Shown here piece by piece: positions 34,494 to 43,417 of a DNA stretch of 64,000 bases; position 1 is the stretch's first letter; each line of letters begins with the position of its first letter. The notes under the pieces are model-generated. The model did no database searches. It saw nothing but the letters and a program-made list of their open reading frames with translations, and was not told the origin of the DNA. The stretch is from Bacillota bacterium (GTDB lineage Bacteria; Bacillota; UBA4882; UBA8346): positions 62,001 to 126,000 of the forward strand of contig JAEXDA010000002.1 in the NCBI GenBank assembly GCA_023401925.1, read 5' to 3'. Both the position numbers and the translations under genes were made by a program.

Positions 34494-35625
34494 GCATGAG
34501 CAACAAATCCGCCACGCGTGGGTGGAGATAGATTTAGCAGCAATCCGCCACAATTTGCAAGAAGTGAAAAGGTTAGTTGGATCTGGGGTTGACATACTGG
34601 CGGTGGTTAAAGCTGAAGCATACGGGCATGGCGCCATTCCTGTCGCTAAAACTGCAATTGCTTCGGGTGCCAGTTGGCTGGGAGTAGCAATGCCTGAGGA
34701 GGGTATAGAATTAAGGAAAGCGGGAATCGCAACTCCAATTCTAATTTTTGGTCCCGTTCAAGCTGATCAAGTCGGACCAGTGGTACAATATGGCCTAACT
34801 ATCGCTATTTGTGATTGGGAATCAGCACTGGCTATGTCCGGAGAAGCGTCCCGAACGGGTAAACCAGCTTTTGTTCACCTTAAAGTGGATACAGGTATGG
34901 GCCGCGTCGGCGTTCAACCGGATGATGCGGTGGAGTTTATGCGCAAAGCCAATGAATTACCAGGTTTGAAAATTACCGGTGTTTTTTCTCATCTGGCAAC
35001 AGCGGATGAAAGGGACAAGCAATATGCAAAACATCAAATTCAAGTATTCGCAGGAACTGTTGAGGCTTTAAAGGCAGTTGGTTTATTGCCGGAAAAGGTC
35101 CATTTGGCCAATAGCGCCGGCATTATGGAATTTCCGGAGTCTCATTTTAACATGGTAAGGCCAGGAATTATACTATATGGGTTATACCCATCCAATGAAA
35201 TTGATCGCGGGAAGGCATTATTGAAACCGGCCTTGGCATTAAAAACCAGAGTGAGCTTTGTAAAAAGGCTTCCCGCCGGAAGCGGAATCAGTTATGGGCA
35301 AAAGTACCATACTCAAAAAGAGAGTACAATTGCTACAATTCCCGTTGGTTATGCTGATGGGTGGTCGAGAATACTTACAAATAAAGCAGAAGCTATCGTC
35401 AACGGAAAGAAATATCCGATTGTCGGCTCCATTTGCATGGATCAATGTATGATTGATTTAGGGGACGATACAGTCGAAATTGGCGAAGAAGTCGTATTGA
35501 TTGGTGAATCTGGTGGAGAAAAGATTTCAGCGGATAGTCTGGCTGAAAAGCTGGGGACTATTAATTATGAAGTTATTTGCATGCTCAGCAATAGATTACC
35601 TAGAGTTTACCTGGAAGATTGGTGA
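34486..35625 (+). CDS. alr: Alanine racemase
   Basis: A PLP enzyme that converts L- to D-alanine for peptidoglycan, 379 residues. The PLP lysine is in AVVKAEAYGHGA (Glu in place of the usual Asp after KA), and the second catalytic tyrosine is in GSGISYGQKY near residue 265; VGSICMDQCMIDL closes the C-terminal beta domain. TTG at 34486 lies seven bases after aaggtg and overlaps the nnr stop; TTG at 34480 is too close to that site. Confidence 0.93.
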   Translation: MNRHEQQIRHAWVEIDLAAIRHNLQEVKRLVGSGVDILAVVKAEAYGHGAIPVAKTAIASGASWLGVAMPEEGIELRKAGIATPILIFGPVQADQVGPVVQYGLTIAICDWESALAMSGEASRTGKPAFVHLKVDTGMGRVGVQPDDAVEFMRKANELPGLKITGVFSHLATADERDKQYAKHQIQVFAGTVEALKAVGLLPEKVHLANSAGIMEFPESHFNMVRPGIILYGLYPSNEIDRGKALLKPALALKTRVSFVKRLPAGSGISYGQKYHTQKESTIATIPVGYADGWSRILTNKAEAIVNGKKYPIVGSICMDQCMIDLGDDTVEIGEEVVLIGESGGEKISADSLAEKLGTINYEVICMLSNRLPRVYLEDW

Positions 35626-35630
35626 AAAGT

Positions 35631-35876
35631 ATGAAGCGGGAACTAAACTTAAACTGTCCATGGCTTATTTCAGAAGAAAAACCGGTTCAATTTGTCCGGT
35701 GGTTGGTGTCTGAAAATGACCCTATTGAAATTGACCAGGATATTTTGGTCGTTCTTTTGGATAATGGAGAGTTCATTGTACCATCCCCGGTAGACGGCAT
35801 TCTTCAGACCATTATGGTGGAACCGGGCGACATAATCGCTCCAGATCAAGTGCTGGCCATAATCATGATTGATTAG
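35631..35876 (+). CDS. Small lipoyl/biotinyl-like domain protein without attachment lysine
   Basis: Eighty-one residues forming a single biotinyl/lipoyl-type half-barrel: VRWLVSENDPIEIDQDILVVL, then VPSPVDGILQTIMVEPGDIIAPDQVLAII. In lipoyl domains the hairpin between these halves carries DKA (or MKM in biotin domains); here it reads LLDNGEF, so the modified lysine is missing. It may be a structural or adaptor domain. The ATG at 35631 lies 5 bases after the alr stop; an upstream TTG at 35619 would overlap alr. Function unknown. Confidence 0.6.
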   Translation: MKRELNLNCPWLISEEKPVQFVRWLVSENDPIEIDQDILVVLLDNGEFIVPSPVDGILQTIMVEPGDIIAPDQVLAIIMID

Positions 35877-35922
35877 AATATTTTGAACACTCCCGCATAA
35901 ATTACGGTGGGGGTGTATTATT

Positions 35923-36852
35923 GTGAAATTAAAGGGTTCATTAATTATAAAGGCATTCTTCTTATTATTGTTTTTGGTCTCAAAGGTGGAAGCTGCCGCT
36001 CCTGAAGTATATTTTGAAATGAAGGATGCTTTGGGAGATGAACATGGGTATGGAACTTATCAGTACCCTACGAATATAGCATTTAAGCCTTATCAAGGTT
36101 TATTTGACATTACCAATTTTAAAGTTGTTCCAGGAGATAAAGGGTGGGTTTACTTTGATACCGGTTTTGCAAATATCACCAATCCTTGGGTGGCTCCGGA
36201 AGGGTTTATTCATGAAAATTTGCGAATTTTTATCAATAAGCAGCCAGGCCGTGGACTGGCAACTTTGCCATATCCAGGAGCCAATATCCGGTTTGATCCT
36301 AATTATGGATGGGAGGTTGGTTTGCAGATTGTTGGTTGGGGAAATAGCCGGTTATTAATCCTTGAGGATCAGCATACTATAAGAGTCCGACCTCTGAAAG
36401 TAGAGTTGTTACAAGATGGAAAGACCATTCGGGCTTTTGTTCCGGAACAGTATATAGGGATACCCCAAAAAAATTGGCGCTACTATGTTTTTGTAGGCTC
36501 GTATGATGGTTTCGGCGAGGATTTTTTCCGTAAAGTCGATCATCAATTGGGTGAATGGGTGGTAGGCGGCGGTTTAGGGAAAAATTTGGACCCCCGAATC
36601 TTAGATCTCTTGGCTCCGGAGAAAGGAAAATATTCTCAAGAAAGACAGTTGCGGTCTTTTGACACCCAGGACGGGAAGATCGCAGTGGTATTTCCGGTTG
36701 GCAAAGCTAACCATTCCTGGGATCCGGTTACTTGGCTTTATATTTGCTTAATCATTGTATGTATTAGTGGATTTACTTATTTAGTCATTAAAAAGCCTCG
36801 GCATATCAGTTGGTTTTGGATTCGCCAGGACGATAGTCGGATAAAATTATAA
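35923..36852 (+). CDS. Membrane-anchored glucodextranase C-terminal-like domain protein
   Basis: A 309-residue exported protein: signal peptide ending KVEAAA, then a beta-sandwich domain, and a C-terminal anchor (WLYICLIIVCISGFTYLVI) with a basic tail. DALGDEHGYGTYQYPTNIAF, FDITNFKV, ITNPWVAPEGF and the later VGWGNS follow the pattern of the glucodextranase C-terminal domain (CBM9-like), usually part of much larger amylase or glucodextranase proteins. Here it stands alone, outside the membrane. It may bind a surface glycan. The start is GTG at 35923; a terminator follows. Confidence 0.65.
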   Translation: MKLKGSLIIKAFFLLLFLVSKVEAAAPEVYFEMKDALGDEHGYGTYQYPTNIAFKPYQGLFDITNFKVVPGDKGWVYFDTGFANITNPWVAPEGFIHENLRIFINKQPGRGLATLPYPGANIRFDPNYGWEVGLQIVGWGNSRLLILEDQHTIRVRPLKVELLQDGKTIRAFVPEQYIGIPQKNWRYYVFVGSYDGFGEDFFRKVDHQLGEWVVGGGLGKNLDPRILDLLAPEKGKYSQERQLRSFDTQDGKIAVVFPVGKANHSWDPVTWLYICLIIVCISGFTYLVIKKPRHISWFWIRQDDSRIKL

Positions 36853-36962
36853 AGAAAGAATATTAAAGTTGGCTTAAAAAACCGTGAAAAGAATTTGAAA
36901 TTATCTTTGCCGGCTATAAAAGTTAAATGCTTCAGAAACAGATGTGGCTAGGGTTTTTCCCC

Positions 36963-37003
36963 TAAAAGCAGCTATAATTTAAGATTGACTTTAGCTGCTT
37001 TTT
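36963..37003 (+). terminator. Rho-independent terminator
   Basis: taaaagcagcta pairs with tagctgctttta across a 17-base loop and ends in Ts. It separates the anchored protein gene from the aminotransferase fusion. Confidence 0.7.
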
Positions 37004-37052
37004 AGTGCTAAACTGAATGAGGATTTATTTACAGTGGGATTGGAGGCCTTTT

Positions 37053-39668
37053 ATGCATTTCTTTGCAGAAAATATCAATCCGCATTTAGCGAAACAGTTA
37101 CGAATTTTAAATATGGACAAGACCTATACCAAGGGGATTGGATGTCTTCTTTATGACGAATCCGGCGCGGAATATTTGGACTTTATCGCATCTTATGGAG
37201 CGTTGCCCTTCGGATTTAATCCGCCTGAGATTTGGCAAGCTATCCAGGAAGTACAGGCCAGCTCTGAACCGAGTTTTACTCAACCCGCCTATTTGGGGGC
37301 TGCCGGGGACTTGGCTCACCGTTTGATCGAAATAGCCCCCAAAGGGTTACAATATGTTACGTTTGGAAACAGTGGCGCTGAAGCAGTGGAAGCAGCCTTG
37401 AAAATGGCCAAACTCCGGACGGGGAGACTGGGGGTAGTCTATACCAAAAATAGTTTTCATGGCAAAACACTGGGCGCTTTGTCGGCTACCGGGAAAGAGC
37501 TTTATCAAAAGGGGTCCGGGGCTCCGGTTCCTGGTTATACCCAAATACCTTATGGGGATGTAGCCGCCCTATCAAAAGTTTTTGAGGCCAATCCTTCTAC
37601 ATATGCGGCCTTCATCGTAGAACCCATTCAGGGTGAAGGCGGGATCGTGATTCCGCCGGATGATTATCTCCGTAAGGCGCTGGAGATTTGTCATCAATAT
37701 GGGGCATTGCTTGTAGTTGATGAAGTTCAGAGCGGGCTGGGAAGGACCGGGCAAATGTTTGCCTGTGAAAAATCAGGGATTACGCCTGATATCATGACGG
37801 TTGCCAAAGCTTTAGGCGGGGGGATTATGCCAATAGGCGCCTGCTTGGCTACAGAAGATGCTTATTCGGAGGATTTTGGAAATAAGCATTCATCAACCTT
37901 TGCCGGCAATACGCTGGCATGTAGAGTCGGTTTGCGGGTTATCGATATGCTTACCCGGAACGATAATCAATTGCTCAAAGAGATTAAGGCTAAGGGTGAA
38001 TATTTACTTCAGCGTTTGCAAGTTATTCAGCAAAAGTACCCCTGGGTTATTAAAGAAGTCCGGGGACGTGGTCTAATGATCGGATTGGAGCTGGGAGTGA
38101 CACCGGACAACCTTCCCCATTCCTTGTTGGGAGTCATTGCGGAGCAGGAATTTTTATCTCCCGTGGTCTCAAGCTATTTGTTAAATGTAGAAAAATTGCG
38201 GGTCGCGCCTACTTTAAACGGAGCTTCGGTTGTCCGTTTGGAACCGCCTCTCGTTATCAGTCATGAACAATGCCAAAGAGCGACAGATTCGATAGAACGG
38301 ATGACGGTTCGCTTGGCTAGCGGAAATACTGCGAGTTTCTTAGCACATTTGGTAGGCAAGAAGTTGCCGCCATTTGTTGAAAAGGGTTATAATCCGCAAA
38401 ACCCCATATTGCCGGAAGGTGAAGATGAGGGCCGGTTCGCTTTTTTGGTTCACCCATTGTATTTAAGAAATTACCGTGAATTTGAAGAATCACTGGAGAT
38501 CTTTTCAGCTGATGAGATTAAAGACTTATTTGACAGAGTGAATGATGTTTTGGAACCGTTTGTTGTCTCCAAGGCGCGGATTACTTCCAAAACGGGTAAA
38601 AAAGCTTATGGTGAATTTATTAGTGTGTCTCGTACTTCGGATGAGTTGATGAACATGCCCCATGAACAGGTAATGAAGGAATTAACCTCTGCAGTAAATT
38701 TAGCCAAAGAGCGGGGGGCCAAAGTTGTCGGTTTGGGCGCTTACACTTCGGTAGTAACCAAAGGTGGCCGTGAATTGCGTAATCTTGGGGTTGCCTTAAC
38801 GACCGGAAATAGTTATACAGTGGCTGCCGCAGTTGATGCCACATTGGAAGCTGCAAGACGTTTAGGTGTCCCAATTGAGGAAACGGTTGCGGCAGTTGTT
38901 GGGGCAACCGGCTCAATCGGCCGGGCTACAGCTTTATTTTTGGCCGAAAGGGTCAACTCATTAATTCTGATTGGTAATCCCAATAATGAGGAACATGGAC
39001 GCAGACGGCTTCAAAAGCTTATCGTTGAGATATACCAATTTTTAAGCCGGGAAGATTTACATTCAGGTGGGGCGATTTATAACTTTGTGAGAAATCATCC
39101 GTTATGTCCGCCACCAGGCGCTGAAATTGAGCAATTCCAGGAGTTCGCAGTACAAGTTGCCGGGGAATCGCCGATTATTTATACAGTGGACTTGGAGAAT
39201 TATTTGCCTTCCGCAGATATTGTAGTCACTGCAACCAGTCAGGTTAATAGTTTAATTACTCCGGATATGCTCAAATTTGGCGCGGTGGTCTGTGATGTTG
39301 CCAGACCGGCTGATGTCAGTGTTGAAGTGAAGGAAGCCCGACCGGATGTTTTGGTAATCGATGGAGGGGTCATTGCGGTTCCAGGTGCTCCGGACTTAGG
39401 CTGGAATTTTGGTTTTGAAAAGGGACTTGCCTATGCCTGTATGTCGGAGACCATGATGTTGGCATTGGAAGGCCGTTATGAGCACCATAGTTTGGGAGTG
39501 GATATCAATACGGAAAGCATCGGTTTATTTAAAGAATTGGCGCAAAAACACGGCTTCCAGTTAGCCGGTTTCCGTAGTTTTGATAAGCCTTTACCTGAAG
39601 AGGCTTGGAATGATGTGGTTAAAGCCAGAAACGAGGGACAAAAACAGAAAGTAGTCAATGTTTCCTAA
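37053..39668 (+). CDS. Fusion of class III aminotransferase and acyl-ACP reductase-like domain
   Basis: An 871-residue cytosolic fusion. Residues 1-430 are a class III (omega-type) aminotransferase, with NSGAEAVEAALKMA, VDEVQSGLGRTG and PLP-lysine 252 in VAKALGGG. Residues 460-850 resemble cyanobacterial long-chain acyl-ACP reductase (AAR): GLGAYTSVV, LTTGNSYTVAAAVDATLEAA, the NAD(P) loop GATGSIG (617-623), and Cys796 in YACMSETMMLALEG, at the place of the AAR acyl-thioester cysteine. There is an insert of about 40 residues in the Rossmann part. Inference: the reductase makes an aldehyde from an acyl thioester and the aminotransferase turns it into an amine. ATG at 37053 follows ggaggc. Terminators on both sides make it monocistronic. 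I know of no characterised member. Confidence 0.85.
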   Translation: MHFFAENINPHLAKQLRILNMDKTYTKGIGCLLYDESGAEYLDFIASYGALPFGFNPPEIWQAIQEVQASSEPSFTQPAYLGAAGDLAHRLIEIAPKGLQYVTFGNSGAEAVEAALKMAKLRTGRLGVVYTKNSFHGKTLGALSATGKELYQKGSGAPVPGYTQIPYGDVAALSKVFEANPSTYAAFIVEPIQGEGGIVIPPDDYLRKALEICHQYGALLVVDEVQSGLGRTGQMFACEKSGITPDIMTVAKALGGGIMPIGACLATEDAYSEDFGNKHSSTFAGNTLACRVGLRVIDMLTRNDNQLLKEIKAKGEYLLQRLQVIQQKYPWVIKEVRGRGLMIGLELGVTPDNLPHSLLGVIAEQEFLSPVVSSYLLNVEKLRVAPTLNGASVVRLEPPLVISHEQCQRATDSIERMTVRLASGNTASFLAHLVGKKLPPFVEKGYNPQNPILPEGEDEGRFAFLVHPLYLRNYREFEESLEIFSADEIKDLFDRVNDVLEPFVVSKARITSKTGKKAYGEFISVSRTSDELMNMPHEQVMKELTSAVNLAKERGAKVVGLGAYTSVVTKGGRELRNLGVALTTGNSYTVAAAVDATLEAARRLGVPIEETVAAVVGATGSIGRATALFLAERVNSLILIGNPNNEEHGRRRLQKLIVEIYQFLSREDLHSGGAIYNFVRNHPLCPPPGAEIEQFQEFAVQVAGESPIIYTVDLENYLPSADIVVTATSQVNSLITPDMLKFGAVVCDVARPADVSVEVKEARPDVLVIDGGVIAVPGAPDLGWNFGFEKGLAYACMSETMMLALEGRYEHHSLGVDINTESIGLFKELAQKHGFQLAGFRSFDKPLPEEAWNDVVKARNEGQKQKVVNVS

Positions 39669-39682
39669 AAAAATGCAATTGC

Positions 39683-39718
39683 CGGTGCGATCTGCCTGAT
39701 CAGATTGCACCGTTTTTT
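39683..39718 (+). terminator. Rho-independent terminator
   Basis: cggtgcgatct pairs with agattgcaccg (one G-U) and is followed by six Ts, directly between the fusion gene and the hydrogenase-like operon. Confidence 0.85.
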
Positions 39719-39746
39719 ATTTTCCGCCTGGGGGGAAAAGACCGAC

Positions 39747-41786
39747 ATGAGTTATATGATTTTTGATTTAATTGTTTTAATGTTATCTTTATATGGTTTG
39801 GGAGCCGTTTTAGCACTGATTTTTGCAAGGCATCCTCGGTTAGCCAATTTAATTCCTAACAGCATTACTGCATTTGCCGCGCTTACGGGTGTTGGTGCAT
39901 CCATTCTTCAGCTATTATTCGATACAGAACGGGTTTATTTGGGAAATTTCATTACCACTGTACCTTATATTTCATTAGAGATGAGCATTGATCGGCTTTC
40001 TGCTTTTTTCCTGCTGACTCTATCTGTTTTAGTACTGGCTGTATCGATTTATTCCATGGGCTATATCAAACATTATTACCAAAAACGAAATGTTGGGGTT
40101 TTTAATTTCCTGGTGAACAGTTTTATTTTAGCCATGATCGGTGTGTTGATCTCTGAAAATATGATTGCCTTTTTTGCCTGTTGGGAGATGATGTCGCTCG
40201 TCTCATATTTTTTAGTTATCTACGAAGCCGATGAGGCTGGGGATCAGAAAGCCGGTATTATCTACCTTATCATGACGCATTTGACTTCCGCATTTTTATT
40301 GATTGCGCTAGGCCTTATTTACAAATATACAGGTTCATTATCGATAAACACTTCCTTACTTTCAGCCCCGGTTTGGGTTAAGAACCTGTTATTTATTGGT
40401 TTTTTGATAGCTTTCGGCACCAAAGCGGGAATCATTCCGTTGCATATTTGGCTACCGTATGCTCATCCGGCTGCACCCAGCAATATTTCCGCTTTAATGT
40501 CGGGGATTATGATTAAAATGGCTATTTACGGGTTCATTCGCTTTGTATTTGAAATGTTAGGTGCCGAGTTTGAGTGGTGGGGAGTAACAATTTTGATAGC
40601 TGGAATTATAACCACGATCCTTGGAGTGGCTTATACTTTGGTTGAATCCAATATCAAAAGGCTGCTGGCTTATTGCAGTATTGAGAATATCGGTATCATT
40701 CTTATCGGGATAGGAGTTTCCTGTCTTGCATATCGTTCGGGCGAACTGAGCTTAAGTGCTTTGGCCCTTATGGCGGCGTTGTTTCATTTATTCAATCATA
40801 CCCTTGTGAAAGGAACCCTTTTCATGGGGGCCGGAGCCATTTTACATTCAACCCATACGAAGGATATGGAAAACTTAGGGGGCTTACTTAAAAAAATGCC
40901 CCTTACCGGAGCTTTTCTATTGGCAGGTTCGCTTGGAATTTCAGCAATACCGCCTTTTAGTGGATTTATAAGCGAATGGTTAACTTTTCAAGCATTATTT
41001 ATTCATATCACAAAGACAGGCATTGGAGTTAAAGTTTTATCAATTTTTACGGTGGCGGCATTGGCAATGGCGGGGGCACTAGCGGCCACCAGTTTTATCA
41101 AATTTTTTGGGATCAGTTTTTTAGGACGCCCCCGAACTGAAAATGCTTTGCAGGCAAAAGAGGTCTCTCGGCCAATGCTTTTGGGCATGGGAACACTGGT
41201 GGTCTTAAGTTTGGTAATCGGCATATTACCTCAAGGAGTTATCCGTTTGTTGAATCAGGTGGTATTGAATATTACGGGGGCGTCAATTCATTTGGAGAGG
41301 AATCCGTTGATGATGATACATCCCTTACATGTAGACCATAGTAGTATCGCACCCTGGGCATTTTTGATTCTAGGAGTAATTTTGGCCCTTATAATATTAT
41401 TCATTATTAAAATATTGGGTCCGAGAGTACAGGACAGGAAGTATAATACATGGGATTGCGGTTATAGCCAGTTGGGATCAAGAATGCAATATAGTGCTAC
41501 TGGTTTCTCCAAACCATTACGAATTATCTTCCGTGCCATATACAGGCCTAATCGGAAATTGCAAGTAGAGGCGGGAGCTTCTCCTTATTCTCCATCCTCC
41601 ATGAAGTATGAGGTAACGACGGAATCTGTTTTCGAAAAATATTTCTATGAGCCTCTTACCAGGGTTTTAACTACATTTGCTAAAAGGTTTCGGATGAAGA
41701 TTCAAACAGGCAGTATTCATCACTATCTTATCTATATATTTATAACCATCTTGTTATTACTGTTGTATTTCCGTTGCTTCGCTTAA
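39747..41786 (+). CDS. hyfB: HyfB-like proton-translocating subunit of Ehr/hydrogenase-4-type complex
   Basis: A 679-residue antiporter-like membrane subunit related to NuoL/MrpA, with about 15 membrane segments and a long C-terminal extension (KYNTWDCGYSQLGSRMQYSATGFSKPLR) typical of HyfB/HycC. Ion-path regions are visible: CWEMMSLVSYFLVIYE, FGTKAGIIPLHIWLPYAHPAAPSNISALMSG, and the broken helices later. It begins the six-gene operon. ATG at 39747 lies nine bases after ggggga; an earlier ATG overlaps the terminator. Confidence 0.88.
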   Translation: MSYMIFDLIVLMLSLYGLGAVLALIFARHPRLANLIPNSITAFAALTGVGASILQLLFDTERVYLGNFITTVPYISLEMSIDRLSAFFLLTLSVLVLAVSIYSMGYIKHYYQKRNVGVFNFLVNSFILAMIGVLISENMIAFFACWEMMSLVSYFLVIYEADEAGDQKAGIIYLIMTHLTSAFLLIALGLIYKYTGSLSINTSLLSAPVWVKNLLFIGFLIAFGTKAGIIPLHIWLPYAHPAAPSNISALMSGIMIKMAIYGFIRFVFEMLGAEFEWWGVTILIAGIITTILGVAYTLVESNIKRLLAYCSIENIGIILIGIGVSCLAYRSGELSLSALALMAALFHLFNHTLVKGTLFMGAGAILHSTHTKDMENLGGLLKKMPLTGAFLLAGSLGISAIPPFSGFISEWLTFQALFIHITKTGIGVKVLSIFTVAALAMAGALAATSFIKFFGISFLGRPRTENALQAKEVSRPMLLGMGTLVVLSLVIGILPQGVIRLLNQVVLNITGASIHLERNPLMMIHPLHVDHSSIAPWAFLILGVILALIILFIIKILGPRVQDRKYNTWDCGYSQLGSRMQYSATGFSKPLRIIFRAIYRPNRKLQVEAGASPYSPSSMKYEVTTESVFEKYFYEPLTRVLTTFAKRFRMKIQTGSIHHYLIYIFITILLLLLYFRCFA

Positions 41787-41795
41787 GGAGGATCT

Positions 41796-42746
41796 ATGAA
41801 CCAAGTACTGAATATGTTCGTACAACTGGTGGTTATTGTGACTTTAGCGCCAGTGGTGGGCGGGATTATTAAAAAAATTAAAGCCCTCTCTCAAAAACGT
41901 AAAGGTCCACCACTGTTTCAAATGTATTACGAACTTTATAAATTAACTCAAAAAGATACAGTGGTATCCGAGACTGCATCCTGGATTTTTAAAGCAACTC
42001 CATATATCCAAATTAGTTCGGTTTTATTAGCCGCAGTTTTAGTTCCTGTGAGTGTTAAGTTGCCATCTTCTGGTTTCATGGGCGATGCTATTTTGGTAGT
42101 TTATCTTTTGGCTCTGGGAAGATTCTTTATGGTGTTGGCCGGGCTTGATACTGCCAGCACGTTCGGGGGAATGGGCAGCAGCCGGGAAATGATGATCTCT
42201 TCTTTAATGGAGCCATCGATAATGGTGACATTGTTTACGGTTGGGCTGTTGGCCGGTTCCACTTCGGTTTATGATATGATGCAAAGCTCGGTGCTGGCAG
42301 GATGGGGTATTTTGCAACCAGTTTATCTATTAACATTTTCGGCGCTTTTTATCATTTTAATCGCAGAAACAGCTAGAATTCCCGTGGATGATCCGGCAAC
42401 TCATTTGGAGTTAACAATGGTTCACGAGGCCATGTTGCTTGAGTATTCTGGGCGTTATTTAGCAATGATGGAATTAAGTGCCTCCATTAAGCAACTGATA
42501 CTGATTACCTTAATTGCCAATTTATTTCTACCACTCGATGGGCTATTCAATATCGGACATCCGTTGTTGCTATTATTAATATCCATGTTGGTTTATGTCG
42601 CAAAAGTAATCTTAATCGCAGTCATGATAGGAATCGTCGAAATTAAAACCGTCAAGTTGCGGTTATTTTCAATCCCCAACTTGGCAGCGCTTTCATTTAT
42701 TTTGGCTCTACTTGGTTTTTTTCAATATTGGATCATGGGGAGGTAA
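41796..42746 (+). CDS. hyfC: HyfC-like membrane subunit (NuoH/HycD family)
   Basis: A 316-residue membrane protein of about eight segments that couples the peripheral arm to the proton channels. The family motifs KRKGPPLFQMYYELYKL near residue 35, LGRFFMVLAGLDTASTFGGMGSSREMM near residue 110 and ETARIPVDDPATHLELTMVHEAM near residue 190 are intact. It lies nine bases after hyfB with aaggagg before its ATG. Confidence 0.9.
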   Translation: MNQVLNMFVQLVVIVTLAPVVGGIIKKIKALSQKRKGPPLFQMYYELYKLTQKDTVVSETASWIFKATPYIQISSVLLAAVLVPVSVKLPSSGFMGDAILVVYLLALGRFFMVLAGLDTASTFGGMGSSREMMISSLMEPSIMVTLFTVGLLAGSTSVYDMMQSSVLAGWGILQPVYLLTFSALFIILIAETARIPVDDPATHLELTMVHEAMLLEYSGRYLAMMELSASIKQLILITLIANLFLPLDGLFNIGHPLLLLLISMLVYVAKVILIAVMIGIVEIKTVKLRLFSIPNLAALSFILALLGFFQYWIMGR

Positions 42747-42755
42747 CCTGAAGCA

Positions 42756-43412
42756 ATGGATAACTATTTGCATTTTTTATCAATCGCCATCCTTATTTCA
42801 GGATTTATTTTGGTCGCAGGTAAAAGAGTGGATTCCTATATCAAAACCTTTAGGCTTCAGTCTGTTCTCTTGGCCATAGTCGCTGTTTTGATAGGAATTC
42901 ACAATATTTACCTATATGGAGATTGGGAAATCATGGCGGTTGGCCTGATTACGGTAGCTATTAAGGTTTTATACATTCCATATTTGCTGAAAAAGACCAT
43001 TCTTAAAGTTGAGTATAAAGTCGAGAAAGACTTCTTTCTGAATATACCAATTTCAATTTTAATCTGTAGCGCTTTAGTTATTCTGGCTTATTTTACTATC
43101 ACTCACATTGAAGACTTTCAGAACGGTTATTTAAATATTTATTTAGCCAACGCGCTTGCAGTGGTATTAATCGGTTTGTTCTTCATGATTAGCCGTAAAA
43201 AGGCCATTGGACAAATTATCGGGTTTTTGGTGATTGAAAATGGATTGTTTACAGCGGCAGTCCTTTCCACAGAGGGAATGCCGATGATTGTAGAGTTGGG
43301 AATTTTCTTTGATTTATTAACTGCCGTATTAATCATGGGTATCTTAGTCTTTCGGATCAATGAAAATTTTGAAACCATTGATCTGGACAAATTAAAGAAT
43401 TTAAGAGGTTAA
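42756..43412 (+). CDS. hyfE: HyfE-like membrane subunit
   Basis: A 218-residue membrane protein of about seven short hydrophobic segments. The C-terminal part (IGQIIGFLVIENGLFTAAVL, ELGIFFDLLTAVLIMGILVFRINENFETID) is the NuoK-like signature of HyfE. It lies nine bases after hyfC and five before hyfF, and is cotranscribed. Confidence 0.85.
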   Translation: MDNYLHFLSIAILISGFILVAGKRVDSYIKTFRLQSVLLAIVAVLIGIHNIYLYGDWEIMAVGLITVAIKVLYIPYLLKKTILKVEYKVEKDFFLNIPISILICSALVILAYFTITHIEDFQNGYLNIYLANALAVVLIGLFFMISRKKAIGQIIGFLVIENGLFTAAVLSTEGMPMIVELGIFFDLLTAVLIMGILVFRINENFETIDLDKLKNLRG

Positions 43413-43417
43413 TCAGC

